Counted from the stretch's first letter, positions 9,372-19,198 are shown. The stretch is 52,311 nt of DNA from Moorena sp. SIO3I8 (GCF_010692325.1 NZ_JAAHHW010000043.1:1-52311); one strand, 5' to 3'. Numbers and translations are program-made. Notes: generated by a model not told the origin, from the letters alone.

Positions 9372-12050
9372 ATGACAACCCTTGTAATTGTCGAATCTCC
9401 TACTAAAGCTCGCACCATTCGGAACTACTTACCTTCTGGTTACCAGGTCGAAGCCTCCATGGGTCACGTCCGTGATTTACCTCAATCAGCTAGTGAAATC
9501 CCCGAAAAATACAAGGGGGAAAAGTGGGCTAAGTTTGGGGTGAATGTGGACGCTGACTTTGAACCGCTTTACCTGGTGCCTAAAGACAAGAAACAGGTTG
9601 TCCAGCAGCTAAAAGCAGCTCTCAAAGATTCTGATGAACTGATTTTGGCTACGGATGAAGACCGAGAAGGGGAAAGTATTAGTTGGCATTTGTTACAAAT
9701 CTTAAAGCCCAAAGTGCCAACTAAGCGGATGGTATTTCACGAAATCACTAAGGATGCTATTCAAAATGCCCTACAAAACTGCCGTGAGATTGATGATCAG
9801 GTGGTAAGAGCTCAGGAAACAAGGCGGATTCTTGACCGACTCGTGGGCTACACCCTCTCACCGCTGCTGTGGAAAAAAGTGGCTTGGGGCTTATCAGCTG
9901 GTCGGGTACAGTCTGTAGCAGTGCGGCTGTTGGTAACTCGAGAACGGCAACGCCGTGCCTTCCGCAAGGGCACGTATTGGGATTTGAAAGGGATTCTAGA
10001 AGCAGGAAGTGCCTTTGACACTAAGCTAGTAACCCTGGATCAGGTTAAAATTGCTACCGGTAGTGATTTCGATGCCAATACAGGTGACATTATCGAAGGT
10101 AGGCAGGTCAAATTGTTGAGTGAAATCGAGGCTAAAGCACTCAAAGACCGCCTGATCGATAAAGTCTGGACGGTTACTAATTTACAAGAACGACCTGTTA
10201 CTCGGAAACCCTCACCCCCCTTTACTACCTCCACCCTGCAACAGGAGGCAAACCGGAAACTGGGACTATCGGCTCGTGATACGATGCGGACTGCCCAGAG
10301 TCTGTATGAAAAGGGTTTCATTACCTATATGCGTACAGACTCAGTACATTTGTCTGAACAAGCGATCACAGCAGCCCGTAGCTGCGTTGAACAAAAATAC
10401 GGGGCAGAGTACCTTAGCCCCAAGCCCAGAAAGTATACCACTAAGAGCAAAGGAGCTCAAGAAGCTCACGAAGCCATTCGTCCAGCAGGGAGTACATTCA
10501 AAACTTCTCAAGAAACGGGATTAAGCGATCGCGAATTTAAAGTCTATGACCTGATTTGGAAGCGTACCGTTGCTTGTCAAATGGCGGATGCTCGACAAAC
10601 TCAAATTGTGGTTGATTTGCAAGTGGAAAATGCCGGATTTCGGGCTACCGGTAAGCGCATTGACTTCCCAGGTTATCTCAGGGCTTATGTGGAAGGGTCT
10701 GATGACCCCAACGCTGCTCTAGAAAACCAGGAAGTGATTCTGCCAGCTTTGAAAGTCGGAGATCATCCTAACTGTAGAGAACTAGAAGCTATCGGTCACG
10801 AAACCCAACCCCCAGCCCGTTACACGGAAGCGACTTTGGTCAAAACCTTGGAACAAGAGGGGATTGGTCGTCCCAGTACCTACGCGAGTATTATTGGTAC
10901 TATCATTGACCGAGGCTATGCTCAGAAACTGAAAAATGCCCTTGCTCCCACCTTTACGGCGTTTGCGGTTACTAATTTGCTCGAACAAAACTTTCCCGAC
11001 TTGGTGGACACGAGCTTCACGGCCAACATGGAGCGCACCTTAGATGACATTGCCAATGGAGCAGCCCAATGGCTTCCTTACCTGCAGAAGTTTTATTTGG
11101 GGGAAAAGGGTCTCGATAACCAAGTCAAGGAAAGGATTAATGAGATTGACCCGATTGTTGCCCGTACTGTTGAACTCGAAGACCTCGATGCTAGAGTCCG
11201 GATCGGGAAATTTGGTCCCTATGTCGAGGTGAACAATGGCAATGGTGTACTTACTGCTTCGATTCCCCAAGACCTCACCCCAGCTGAACTCAACATTGAG
11301 CAGGTTCAGGTACTGATTCAGCAGAAAATGGAGGGGCCAGAGAAATTGGGAATACACCCGGAAACTGGTGAACCAATTTATATCCTCAATGGCAATTATG
11401 GTCCCTATCTACAGCTAGGTGACGTAACAGAGGATAAGAAGAAAAAACCCAAACGTGTCTCCTTGCCTAAGGGGGTAAAGAAGGAAGATGTACACCTAGA
11501 AATGGCAGTCGGTCTCCTAGCACTCCCCCGCCTTCTCGGTCCTCATCCGGAAACAGGCAAACCGGTTAAAACCGCAATCGGACGCTTTGGTCCTTATGTT
11601 GTCCATGACCAAGGGAAGGAGGGCAAAGATTACCGCTCCCTCAAAGCTGAGGATAACGTCTTGACAATTACCCTAGACCGTGCATTAGAGCTCCTGGCAC
11701 AACCTAAGAGGACAAGGGGCGGTTCTCGCAGCAAGACTAAAAAACCCTTACGGGAACTAGGGGTTCATCCTAAAGATGGCGAGCCAGTCAATATCTATCA
11801 GGGTCCCTATGGGATATATGTCAACCATGGCAAAGTTAATGCCTCTCTGCCAGAGGGAAAATCCATGGAGGAGTTAACCTTAGAAACTGCCTTGGAACTC
11901 ATCGCAGCTAAGGCGTCATCGAGTAAATCTGGTAGCAAGTCCAGTAAATCAAAGACTTCTAGCAAAAAGAAAACCTCTGGGAAATCCACCAAGAAGACTA
12001 CTAAGACAACAAAAGAAGATGACCAAGAGGCTCAGTTAGAGAGTGAATAA
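9372..12050 (+). CDS. topA: DNA topoisomerase I
   Basis: 892 residues. N-terminal TOPRIM domain with [14 protein letters not shown], the GHVRDLP loop and the metal-binding motif [14 protein letters not shown]. The type IA catalytic core carries the active tyrosine in [10 protein letters not shown] (Tyr319), and [12 protein letters not shown] is also conserved. The C-terminal half has several Toprim-C repeats of the LGxHPxxGxPVxxxxGxYGxYV type instead of zinc fingers, as usual in cyanobacteria. It ends in a Lys/Ser/Thr-rich basic tail. It relaxes negative supercoils. Start at the ATG before TTLVIVESP is clear. Not in an operon. Confidence 0.98.
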   Translation: MTTLVIVESPTKARTIRNYLPSGYQVEASMGHVRDLPQSASEIPEKYKGEKWAKFGVNVDADFEPLYLVPKDKKQVVQQLKAALKDSDELILATDEDREGESISWHLLQILKPKVPTKRMVFHEITKDAIQNALQNCREIDDQVVRAQETRRILDRLVGYTLSPLLWKKVAWGLSAGRVQSVAVRLLVTRERQRRAFRKGTYWDLKGILEAGSAFDTKLVTLDQVKIATGSDFDANTGDIIEGRQVKLLSEIEAKALKDRLIDKVWTVTNLQERPVTRKPSPPFTTSTLQQEANRKLGLSARDTMRTAQSLYEKGFITYMRTDSVHLSEQAITAARSCVEQKYGAEYLSPKPRKYTTKSKGAQEAHEAIRPAGSTFKTSQETGLSDREFKVYDLIWKRTVACQMADARQTQIVVDLQVENAGFRATGKRIDFPGYLRAYVEGSDDPNAALENQEVILPALKVGDHPNCRELEAIGHETQPPARYTEATLVKTLEQEGIGRPSTYASIIGTIIDRGYAQKLKNALAPTFTAFAVTNLLEQNFPDLVDTSFTANMERTLDDIANGAAQWLPYLQKFYLGEKGLDNQVKERINEIDPIVARTVELEDLDARVRIGKFGPYVEVNNGNGVLTASIPQDLTPAELNIEQVQVLIQQKMEGPEKLGIHPETGEPIYILNGNYGPYLQLGDVTEDKKKKPKRVSLPKGVKKEDVHLEMAVGLLALPRLLGPHPETGKPVKTAIGRFGPYVVHDQGKEGKDYRSLKAEDNVLTITLDRALELLAQPKRTRGGSRSKTKKPLRELGVHPKDGEPVNIYQGPYGIYVNHGKVNASLPEGKSMEELTLETALELIAAKASSSKSGSKSSKSKTSSKKKTSGKSTKKTTKTTKEDDQEAQLESE

Positions 12051-12121
12051 GTAATTGTACTTGCTGACAAACTGATTAAACTCGGGATATATATAATAAG
12101 GTGTGAAAACACAATTGTCAA

Positions 12122-13648
12122 GTGGAAACTAGGAAGTTTGAATTGAAGCAAAAACTCTTATCCTTTATTCATGTTCCTTCATCCTTCCTGCTGACCACTG
12201 CCTCTTTACTCATTTCTCTGACATTCCCCCTTTCGCCTATTCTTGCTCAAGACGAAACTAGTCTTGACCAAACTAGTCTTGACCAAACTAGTCTTGACCA
12301 AACTAGTCTTGACCAAACTAGCCTTGACCAAGTCACTCCACCCCAGCAGCTCTATGTTAAAGGTCGCCAACAGTTAAGTACAGGTCAATTACAAGAGGCT
12401 TTAGAGAGCTTCCAGAAGTACCTAGAACTTAAACGAAACATTGGCGATCGCTATCAAGAAGGAGTAGCGCTATATTTTATTGGGTGGGTTCATGATGAAC
12501 TTGGTCAATATCAGTTAGCACGGTCGTTCTTTGAGCAATCGTTAGCAATTGATCGAGAATTAGGCGATCGCACCGGGGAAGGGAGTACTCTTAATAATTT
12601 GGGGTTAACGTATTCCAACCTAGGGGACGATCAAAAGTCCCTAGAATTCTATCAACAAGCCTTAGCCATCTACCGAGAAGTGAGCAATCGTGGCTACGAA
12701 GGCAGGACTCTCCATAATTTGGGGAATATATACTATAAGCTGGGTAAGGACAACCAGTCCCTGGATTCCTACCAGCAAGCTCTCGATATCTATCGAGAAA
12801 TACTGGATAAATCGGAAAACAATTCTCTAGTGTCACAGGCAGACGAAGGAACACTGCTCAATAGCCTAGGGTTAGTTTACCACCGTCTAGGCAACCACGA
12901 ACAGGAACAGTTGTCCTATCAGGAAGCCTTGACTATTGCCAAGGAAGTAAGCGATCGCATTTCAGAGGGAATGCTTCTGAATAATTTAGGTATCGCTTAC
13001 CATCGCCTAGGAAAGTACGAACAAGCATTCTTAACCTACCAACAAGCCCTAGTGATTCATCGGGAAGTGGGTTCAAAAGCTGGGGAAGCATTTACCTTGA
13101 GGACTATTGGTGCTGTACTGGCGGCACAAAACCAGCCAGAACTAGCGATTATTTTTCATAAGCAAGCAGTCAATGTATATCAGTCCCTGGGGCAAGATGT
13201 CACTAAACTGTCTCAGGAGAAACTGTCTCAGGAGCAAAAGCAGTCCTATAAACTCAACTTGGATAATGCCTATCTAAGTTTATCTGAGTTGCTGCAGCAA
13301 CAAAAACGGGTGCAGTCGGCGCAACTGGTGCTAAATTTATTCCCAGTGCCAGAACAAAAAGACGATTTGTCTAATCAGGACAAGACTCAAACTAGGGTTC
13401 ACGAAAAAATACCATACTTACCTGAGGAGGAGCAAATCAAAGCAGGCTATGAGGATATTTTACAGCAGCAGCTTTCCCTGAGGAAACAACTCAATCAACT
13501 GATTACTATTCCGATAGCAGAAAGAACTCCTGTTCAGCAAGACCGTATTCTTGAGTTTAGGCAAAAGGAGCAGCAGCTGACCCAGGAATTTCTGCAATTC
13601 CTCAACAGTTCTGAGGTTAAAAAGCTAGTGACACAGTTGAGGAAATAG
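12122..13648 (+). CDS. Secreted TPR protein, apparently lacking its CHAT domain
   Basis: 508 residues from GTG at 12122. Residues 1-42 form a signal peptide ending near PILAQDE. Then come five near-exact 15-bp repeats (ACTAGTCTTGACCAA) coding SLDQT, and about seven TPR motifs (for example GSTLNNLGLTYSNLGDDQKS) at about 75-340. The C-terminus, ERTPVQQDRILEFRQKEQQL … SSEVKKLVTQLRK, resembles the linker that in cyanobacterial TPR-CHAT proteins lies just before the caspase-like CHAT protease domain, but the frame stops there and no CHAT sequence follows. GT-rich repeats start directly after the stop. It may be a truncated TPR-CHAT protein or a working TPR scaffold; homology to the linker is from memory. 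Confidence 0.75.
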   Translation: METRKFELKQKLLSFIHVPSSFLLTTASLLISLTFPLSPILAQDETSLDQTSLDQTSLDQTSLDQTSLDQVTPPQQLYVKGRQQLSTGQLQEALESFQKYLELKRNIGDRYQEGVALYFIGWVHDELGQYQLARSFFEQSLAIDRELGDRTGEGSTLNNLGLTYSNLGDDQKSLEFYQQALAIYREVSNRGYEGRTLHNLGNIYYKLGKDNQSLDSYQQALDIYREILDKSENNSLVSQADEGTLLNSLGLVYHRLGNHEQEQLSYQEALTIAKEVSDRISEGMLLNNLGIAYHRLGKYEQAFLTYQQALVIHREVGSKAGEAFTLRTIGAVLAAQNQPELAIIFHKQAVNVYQSLGQDVTKLSQEKLSQEQKQSYKLNLDNAYLSLSELLQQQKRVQSAQLVLNLFPVPEQKDDLSNQDKTQTRVHEKIPYLPEEEQIKAGYEDILQQQLSLRKQLNQLITIPIAERTPVQQDRILEFRQKEQQLTQEFLQFLNSSEVKKLVTQLRK

Positions 13649-13888
13649 AGTGTGGGGAGAGGGGGTAGTGTGGAGAGAGAGGGGAGAGCACAAGAGTGTG
13701 GGGAGAGGGAAGAATTAGTTTGGGATTAATTTGGTATCTTTAAATACTTTTTTTCTCATTGTTTTGATGTAAAAGCTCATCTTACTTGCCATCTCCCCAT
13801 CTCCCCATCTCCCCATCTCCCCATCTCCCCATCTCCCCACACCTCCCACACCTCCGACACTTCCCTATCTTTCCAGACTCCCGACTCC
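13649..13888. repeat. GTGGGGAGAG and ATCTCCCC tandem repeats
   Basis: 13650-13712 has imperfect GTGGGGAGAG/GTGGAGAG units. 13788-13850 has about seven copies of the 8-mer ATCTCCCC, followed by CACCTCCCA units. The two arrays are roughly complementary (GGGGAGA versus TCTCCCC), so the gap between the convergent TPR and DoxX genes could fold as a large hairpin. Confidence 0.75.
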
Positions 13889-14332
13889 CTAAAACCGAGA
13901 TCGACGTAAGATTCTCCGCCAGCCATTCTTTAATGACAAGGGGAACTGGATTCGATCCCAGACACTGCGGTTATCAAAGCTAACTGGTCCTGAACCAAAG
14001 GTTGCTACCATCAATAATCCACCGATTAGTCCTAGATTTTTCAGAAATTGAATTTCTTGCATTTGATTAGAGAAATCTGTGTGAAAAATCAAGGTGGTGG
14101 GAATTAAAAATCCAATTAGCGCTAATGCTCCCCAACGAGCTTTATAGCCTAGTAATACGGATAATCCACCCCCCAACAGTATAATGATGGTGGGAATAAT
14201 CAGTATACCGGGAACCCCTTTGGATTCCATCAATTGTTGAGTATATGTTGGGTTAAATAGTTTATCGATACCAGATTTAATAAAAATAGCACAAAGGCAT
14301 ATCCGCCCTAGGAGTGGTATGTATTTTTTCAT
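13889..14332 (-). CDS. DoxX family membrane protein
   Basis: 147 residues with four predicted membrane helices. The pattern LLGRICLCAIFIKSGIDKL, followed by a loop with KGVPG and then TIIILLGGGLSVLLGYKARW, is typical of the DoxX/YphA family. The conserved R-x(8-11)-G-x-(D/E)K arrangement in helix 1 is present. Members are linked to redox or thiol stress, but the biochemical role is uncertain. The C-terminus (NGWRRILRRSRF) is basic and runs towards the repeat region. ATG at 14332. Confidence 0.8.
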   Translation of the reverse strand: MKKYIPLLGRICLCAIFIKSGIDKLFNPTYTQQLMESKGVPGILIIPTIIILLGGGLSVLLGYKARWGALALIGFLIPTTLIFHTDFSNQMQEIQFLKNLGLIGGLLMVATFGSGPVSFDNRSVWDRIQFPLSLKNGWRRILRRSRF

Positions 14333-14396
14333 GATTTTCAGGTTTTTTTATCAGCGCTATAACGCTATATTATAGGAAATGGAAAAGCTGAAGCTA

Positions 14397-14448
14397 AGCT
14401 ATCAGCTATCAGCTATCAGCTATCAGCTATCAGCTATCAGCTATCAGC
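14397..14448. repeat. AGCTATC heptamer array
   Basis: About seven direct copies of AGCTATC between the DoxX start and the end of the coiled-coil gene. The same heptamer occurs again near 49431-49475. Confidence 0.85.
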
Positions 14449-14454
14449 ATATGC

Positions 14455-14997
14455 TTACCAACTATCTTCATTGTCGAAGCTGGGGAGATCGGGAGATGGG
14501 GAAGACTCGCTCACGGTAACCTCCTCTACCTGGGACGGTTTACTCTTTCTTTCCTTAGCCAGTTGCTCAACAGTATCACTAATCACAACCGTTAAGTTTT
14601 CCCGGGTTTGAGCATGGTTGGCTTGCTCAGTCTTTAAGGCATCAATTAAGCGATCGCGTTCTGCCATGACCGACTTAAGGGTTGCCCTTAATTCCTCAAC
14701 CGTTTGCAGTTGTTCCAGATTCTGCTCAATACTCGATACCTTCTCCAGTTGATCTGATTTGAGTTGAAATCCGTCTTGTTGTAATTTTTGCAGTTGAGCC
14801 TTGAGAGTTTCGATTTGCTCTTGAGCGAGTTGGCTTTCTATACGCCTTTGCTGAGCTTCAGTATTATATAACTGACGCCAATGAGCTGCACTTTTATCCG
14901 CAGCCTGGCACTCTTTAATGCTATCGGCCAGCTGCTGCTTCAGTTCCTTGATTTGGGCTAACCATTCGGTAAGCGACCCATTGTTGCTCATCAACAA
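14455..14997 (-). CDS. Coiled-coil protein of unknown function
   Basis: 180 residues, nearly all predicted helix and coiled coil (about 10-150) rich in Gln, Glu, Leu and Lys, for example ELKQQLADSIKECQAADKSA and REQTxL-like heptads. The acidic C-terminus SPSPDLPSFDNEDSW looks like a short linear motif. No signal peptide or enzyme motif. ATG at 14997 or at 14991 (MSNNGSLTEWLAQIKEL), which is the more natural start. Found alone between DoxX and the YihY gene. Confidence 0.65.
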   Translation of the reverse strand: MLMSNNGSLTEWLAQIKELKQQLADSIKECQAADKSAAHWRQLYNTEAQQRRIESQLAQEQIETLKAQLQKLQQDGFQLKSDQLEKVSSIEQNLEQLQTVEELRATLKSVMAERDRLIDALKTEQANHAQTRENLTVVISDTVEQLAKERKSKPSQVEEVTVSESSPSPDLPSFDNEDSW

Positions 14998-15191
14998 CTA
15001 CTCCATCGGCTATGGCACTGATCAAATAAAATATAATCAAATTTAATCACGGTTGAGGGGGTGTGGTTAACGGTCAACTGTCAATAAAATAGTAAAGTGT
15101 GTCGATTGAACTACTGAACACTAGTAATGGGCAAACTATAGGTAAAATTGGCAAATTAATTCATAGCAAGCCCCTGTAGAAATCAGAACCT

Positions 15192-16148
15192 ATGCTATCT
15201 AAGCGTTTTTTTCTTTTCTTCCGTTTCTTTGGTTACCTGAATCTGGTAACCCTCAGGGAGACTTTCACCCGTGCGATGGAACGTCGCTTAATGGGTCTAT
15301 CTGCTGAAATGGCATATAACGCCATGTTAGCTCTGTTTCCAGCAATTTTGGCAATTCTGACAGCGATTGGCTTGTTTGAATATTCCTTACAATTAACCTG
15401 GTACCACCACCCTCCCGAGCTGAGTGAAGTGGCACAGAATGAAGCTCTGAGAATGATGAAGGAAGTGGGTCCGGCTCAGGCACTGGAGCCGATTGAGAAA
15501 TTTACCGAGCAGATTCACCTCAGCACCAATAGCAGTCTATTTTCCCTGAGTTTTATCATAGCCATTTGGGTATCTTCTGGGGCACTGAGTGCAGCGATGA
15601 ATGCCCTTGATCACATCCACAACATTCCCCGAGAGCAACAACGACCCTTTTGGAAAGCTAAGTTGATTTCTCTGGGCTTAACCATTGGTAGTATCATACT
15701 GCTGGTGATTGCCTCTTTTTTGGTATTTATCAGTCACTGGGTGCTAAAAACAGTCGTTGATACGAGTGGATATTCAATCTTGTTGACACTATGGAGTATG
15801 TTGACCTGGCCCGTAGCCTTGAGTATGGTGGCGGCATCCTTTGCCTTTATCTATCGCTACGGACCAAGCCGTTGGCAGATCGGAACACCGATATTGCCAG
15901 GAGCAGTTTTAGCAGCCATTTCCTGGGCAGTGGCTTCAGGGTTGTTTCGGCACTACGTTGGTGCCAATTTCACCAATTACAACAAAGTCTATGGTACTGT
16001 AACAGCTGTGATTATCTTACAGGTTTGGCTTTACATGACTTCTCTGGTACTGTTATTAGGGGACCAGTTGAATGTGATAGTAGGAGAAGCAATACAAGCA
16101 TCCCATCGGAGACCTAGACCAAGAAAATTAGCCAAGGCCAAAAAATAA
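15192..16148 (+). CDS. YihY/BrkB family inner-membrane protein
   Basis: 318 residues with about six membrane helices. The family signature is visible in RRLMGLSAEMAYNAMLALFP (normally …AAxxAYxxLLSLFP), in WVSSGALSAAMNALDHIHNI, and in the C-terminal TNYNKVYGTVTAVIILQVWL (the classical YGSxGAVIxLLLWLY region), followed by a GDQLN end. Formerly mis-annotated as ribonuclease BN; the true role is unknown, possibly transport. ATG at 15192. It ends in a basic RRPRPRKLAKAKK tail. Confidence 0.9.
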   Translation: MLSKRFFLFFRFFGYLNLVTLRETFTRAMERRLMGLSAEMAYNAMLALFPAILAILTAIGLFEYSLQLTWYHHPPELSEVAQNEALRMMKEVGPAQALEPIEKFTEQIHLSTNSSLFSLSFIIAIWVSSGALSAAMNALDHIHNIPREQQRPFWKAKLISLGLTIGSIILLVIASFLVFISHWVLKTVVDTSGYSILLTLWSMLTWPVALSMVAASFAFIYRYGPSRWQIGTPILPGAVLAAISWAVASGLFRHYVGANFTNYNKVYGTVTAVIILQVWLYMTSLVLLLGDQLNVIVGEAIQASHRRPRPRKLAKAKK

Positions 16149-16171
16149 TCATATGAGCTGAAACACTTTTG

Positions 16172-16432
16172 AGAATTAAGAATTGAGAATTGAGAATGAA
16201 GAATTGAGAATGAAGAATTAAGAATGAAGAATGAAGAATTAAGAATGAAGAATTAAGAATTAAGAATTGAGAATTAAGAATTAAGAATTAAGAATTAAGA
16301 ATTAATAATTTACCATTCTGCCTTATCCGTTCAACATTCAACATTCAACATTCAACCTTCAACATTCAACCTTCAACCTTCAACCTTCAACCAAACAACC
16401 TTCAACATTCAACCAAACAACCTTCAACCTAT
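16172..16432. repeat. GAATTAA/GAATGAA and TTCAACC/TTCAACA heptamer arrays
   Basis: 16172-16311 is an array of GAATTAA, GAATTGA and GAATGAA heptamers. 16329-16432 is an array of TTCAACA and TTCAACC. The latter ends 9 bp before the ATG of the next gene, so any ribosome-binding site or promoter must lie in or next to repeat DNA. Confidence 0.85.
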
Positions 16433-16440
16433 TAAACCCC

Positions 16441-16917
16441 ATGAGGAATGATCGCAAAACATCGACCTTAAGGCGTGTACGTCGGGTAAGCTACCTACTG
16501 GATAATGCTATTCCTATCCCAGGAACACGTTATCGGATTGGTTTAGATCCCATCATCGGTCTGTTACCAGGGGGGGGCGACTTTGTGGCAACTATCATTT
16601 CATCATATATTGTGGTAGAAGCAGCACGACTGGGAGTGTCTCGATCTACCTTGGTGGAGATGGTGCTAAATATCCTTCTTGAGACAGTTAGTGGTTCTAT
16701 ACCGGTCTTAGGGGATTTGGTGGATGCGGCGTGGAAGGCAAATGTCAAAAATGTTGAGCTGTTAGAGAAAGAACTAAATGTATCATCATCAACACCACAA
16801 AAATCCGATTGGTTGTTTCTGATCTTACTGTTGTCAGGGTTGGCTGTAGTTTTGGTAGTTGCTGTGGGGATTAGTCTTGCGATCGCAGCCTGGGTGATCA
16901 GGACAATTACTAGCTGA
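16441..16917 (+). CDS. DUF4112 family membrane protein
   Basis: 158 residues. The first 105 residues match the DUF4112 pattern: RVSYLLDNAIPIPGTRYRIG, DPIIGLLPGGGDFVATIISS, then a helix with VLGDLVDAAWKANVKNVELL. A C-terminal membrane helix follows (FLILLLSGLAVVLVVAVGIS). Function unknown. It precedes the trypsin-co-occurring gene by 46 bp on the same strand and may be its cotranscribed neighbour, although DUF4112 genes are common outside conflict loci. Confidence 0.8.
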   Translation: MRNDRKTSTLRRVRRVSYLLDNAIPIPGTRYRIGLDPIIGLLPGGGDFVATIISSYIVVEAARLGVSRSTLVEMVLNILLETVSGSIPVLGDLVDAAWKANVKNVELLEKELNVSSSTPQKSDWLFLILLLSGLAVVLVVAVGISLAIAAWVIRTITS

Positions 16918-16963
16918 TCAACAATGTCTGGGGTTGCTGAATGGAAGTAAAAAGACACAAACT

Positions 16964-17308
16964 ATGGCAGAAAAACAATTAGCGCAATTTTCCCTAGCGG
17001 ATGGAACTACATTTTTGGTAGAAGTGGAAGAACCAGAAAGCCGTGGTATTGAGCGAGTCAGCCTGGGATCGGGAAAACAAGTCATAAAGGCACGGCAGAC
17101 CTTTGAAGAAGCCCTAGATCAAATCAAACCGGTTGCTTCTGCGGTGATCACTAAATTGCGCGACCTCAACCAACCTGCTGATGAAGTGGAAGTAAAATTT
17201 GGTTTGAAATTGACAGCAGATGCGGGAGCCGTGTTTGCCTCTGTTGGTGGCGAAGTGAGCTATGAAATTACCTTAAAATGGAGCAGTAATAAGAATCAGG
17301 CCAAGTAG
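16964..17308 (+). CDS. Trypsin-co-occurring domain protein (Trypco1/CU044_2847-like)
   Basis: 114 residues from ATG at 16964. The chain is a beta-rich domain with FSLADGTTFLVEVEEPES, then a helix (TFEEALDQIKPVASAVITKL), and ends in EVEVKFGLKLTADAGAVFAS … YEITLKW. This helix-then-GLKLxADAGAVxA pattern is what I know as the CU044_2847 (Trypco1) family, found beside trypsin-like proteases in predicted NTP-dependent conflict systems. It ends 12 bp before the protease gene, so the two are almost certainly cotranscribed. It may be a peptide substrate or adaptor; the biochemical role is not established. Confidence 0.75.
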   Translation: MAEKQLAQFSLADGTTFLVEVEEPESRGIERVSLGSGKQVIKARQTFEEALDQIKPVASAVITKLRDLNQPADEVEVKFGLKLTADAGAVFASVGGEVSYEITLKWSSNKNQAK

Positions 17309-17320
17309 AGGATTAAGTAA

Positions 17321-18178
17321 ATGGATTTTAATGCCCATAAGACGTCAATTATTCGGCTCTTTAATCAAGACCAAGTAGTTGGTATTGGCTTTCTGGTATC
17401 GGAACACTATGCGTTAACCTGTGCTCATGTCGTAGCAGAGGCATTATTAATTGATAGGACGACACCGAGCTGCCCTGAGGGAGAAATAAACGTTGATTTT
17501 CCGTTACTTAATTCGACAGATAAATTTTCGGCGAGGGTGGTTTGCTGGCATCCTGTATCTCCTTTACAAGATTCCGAAGAAGCGATAGAAGATATTGCGG
17601 TTTTGAAGCTTGATCACCTTCCTGCGTCTGCTCACCCGACTCGGGTGATATTATCAGAAAACCTTGCAAATAATCGATTTAAAGTATTTGGCTGTCCTAG
17701 GAAAGTTTCGTTTGGAGTTTGGGCAACTGGGGTATGATCGGAGCAAAATGCTAAACAATGGTTTCAACTGGAAGATACTAAGGTAACTGGATACGGGATT
17801 GAAGCAGGATTTAGTGGTTCTCCGGTTTGGAATGAAGAGTTACAGGGAGTGGTGGGGATGGTAGTTGCGGCAGACCGCAAGCGAGAGGCAAAAGTCGCGT
17901 TTATGATTCCGACACAGATTTTAGTCAAAGCTTGGTCAGATTTGGAGTCAATTGTGATCCGAACTCAGGAAATAGAAAAGCCAGTTAAGCCAGGTTTGTT
18001 ACCTGCTAAGAAAAAGTTTCTCGAACAACGAAAGAGAGAGTTGGAAGAAAACGTCGAAGCGGTCAGAAAGCAAATGGGGTTTACGTCAGATTTAGATAAA
18101 TCTCGAAATTTGGAACAAAAAATAACTTTCTATTTTGAAAAAATAGAAGAAATTGACAGAGAGCTTGGGGGTTTTTAG
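17321..18178 (+). pseudogene. Trypsin-like serine protease with in-frame TGA and C-terminal adaptor helix
   Basis: A single open frame of 285 codons interrupted only by TGA at 17735-17737. Before it: the catalytic His in YALTCAHVV and the Asp in EDIAVLKLD. After it, in the same frame: the catalytic-serine region GIEAGFSGSPVWNEELQGVV and VAFMIPTQILVKAW. Thus a product ending at the TGA (138 residues) would lack the serine. The C-terminus (about residues 230-285) is a charged helical module with MGFTSDLDKSRNLEQK, which recurs at the N-terminus of the next protein. Either a nonsense mutation (for example CGA to TGA) or readthrough. An internal ATG at 17849 would give only a 109-residue tail lacking the His and Asp. 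In the conflict island, between Trypco1 and the iSTAND-like gene. Confidence 0.75.
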
Positions 18179-18193
18179 ATAAAAATTTCAAAA

Positions 18194-19195
18194 ATGACAA
18201 CTAGCACAGAAATCGAAAATCTACAAAAAATTTGTAATCTATGGAATCAACGCATTGAAGATGTCATAAAAGAGATGAGTTTCACTTCAGAGCTGGATCA
18301 GCTGGAAAATTTAGATAGAAAGTTTCAGTACTACTCTGAACAACTCAAAAAGTTCGAGAATAAACTCAATTTATTAAAAACTAAGAGCGATTCCTCCGCT
18401 AGTCCTAATCCACAACATACTATTTCTAATAAAATATCTAAAATTAACTTCCATAACCAAAAAAAAATCGTCAATTATATTCTAGACAATTGTTTAGGTG
18501 AACAAGGAGGCTTGGCTTTATTTTTACTTGACAATACCTCCTTGATGCGAGGAGATTTATGTGTTGCAGAAATTCAATACTATCTTAGTAGCAAAAGTTA
18601 TGGTAAACTTAAGTATTGTCCTATAGACCCCTTCTTAAGACCTGATATTTCCGATGAGCGAAGTTTGCTAAATGCGATCGCGGATTATTTTAAGCCAATT
18701 GAACCTCATCCCAATGATCAACAATACATCCATAAAATTATTGAGAAGATCGGTGACAGTGTACAGGGAGGAAGCATTGTTTTTTTTGATTTTACCAATT
18801 GGGATTCTCTTACTGAAAATGATGATAGACTTTTATCTTGGTTTATTGAGTATTTTTGGAAGTCTTTGAACCAAAAACATCAAGATATTTCCCAGGATTA
18901 CTCTTGGGTTAAGTTTTTGTTGTTTTGTTCTATAAGTTCAATCATCCCTGAATCTTATCAAAAGCTGAGTTATTGTTGTAATTACAACGATTTTGATAGT
19001 TTAAAAATAATCAAATTGCCTTTGAGTAAATGGAAAGAAAGTGATATTGATCATTGGCTTCAACAAGTCTATGGATTATCTAAACCAAAAAGCAAAAAAA
19101 TAGCCAGAACAATTTATAAATCATCTAATCGTGGTATTCCTAGTACAGTTTGCTCAAAATTAGAACAATATTTAGCTAAATTAGTAAAGGAATAG
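18194..19195 (+). CDS. iSTAND-like protein with N-terminal adaptor module
   Basis: 333 residues. Residues about 3-60 form a charged helical module (EMSFTSELDQLENLDRKF) homologous to the tail of the preceding protease. Residues about 90-330 resemble the P-loop STAND ATPase fold (ALFLLDNTSLMRGDLCVAEI … GGSIVFFDFTNWDSL as a Walker-B-like strand … FLLFCSISSIIP), but no GxxxxGK(S/T) is present, as in 'inactive STAND' domains. The C-terminus is winged-helix-like (KWKESDIDHWLQQVYGL). It starts 15 bp after the protease stop and ends 3 bp before the MoxR start, so it is in the same operon. Probably a signalling or adaptor component. Confidence 0.6.
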   Translation: MTTSTEIENLQKICNLWNQRIEDVIKEMSFTSELDQLENLDRKFQYYSEQLKKFENKLNLLKTKSDSSASPNPQHTISNKISKINFHNQKKIVNYILDNCLGEQGGLALFLLDNTSLMRGDLCVAEIQYYLSSKSYGKLKYCPIDPFLRPDISDERSLLNAIADYFKPIEPHPNDQQYIHKIIEKIGDSVQGGSIVFFDFTNWDSLTENDDRLLSWFIEYFWKSLNQKHQDISQDYSWVKFLLFCSISSIIPESYQKLSYCCNYNDFDSLKIIKLPLSKWKESDIDHWLQQVYGLSKPKSKKIARTIYKSSNRGIPSTVCSKLEQYLAKLVKE

Positions 19196-19198
19196 TTA

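Noticed and set aside
13945-13980. tRNA T-loop-like sequence (GGATTCGATCCC)
   Set aside because: No acceptor or anticodon arms around it; lies within the coding end of the DoxX gene.
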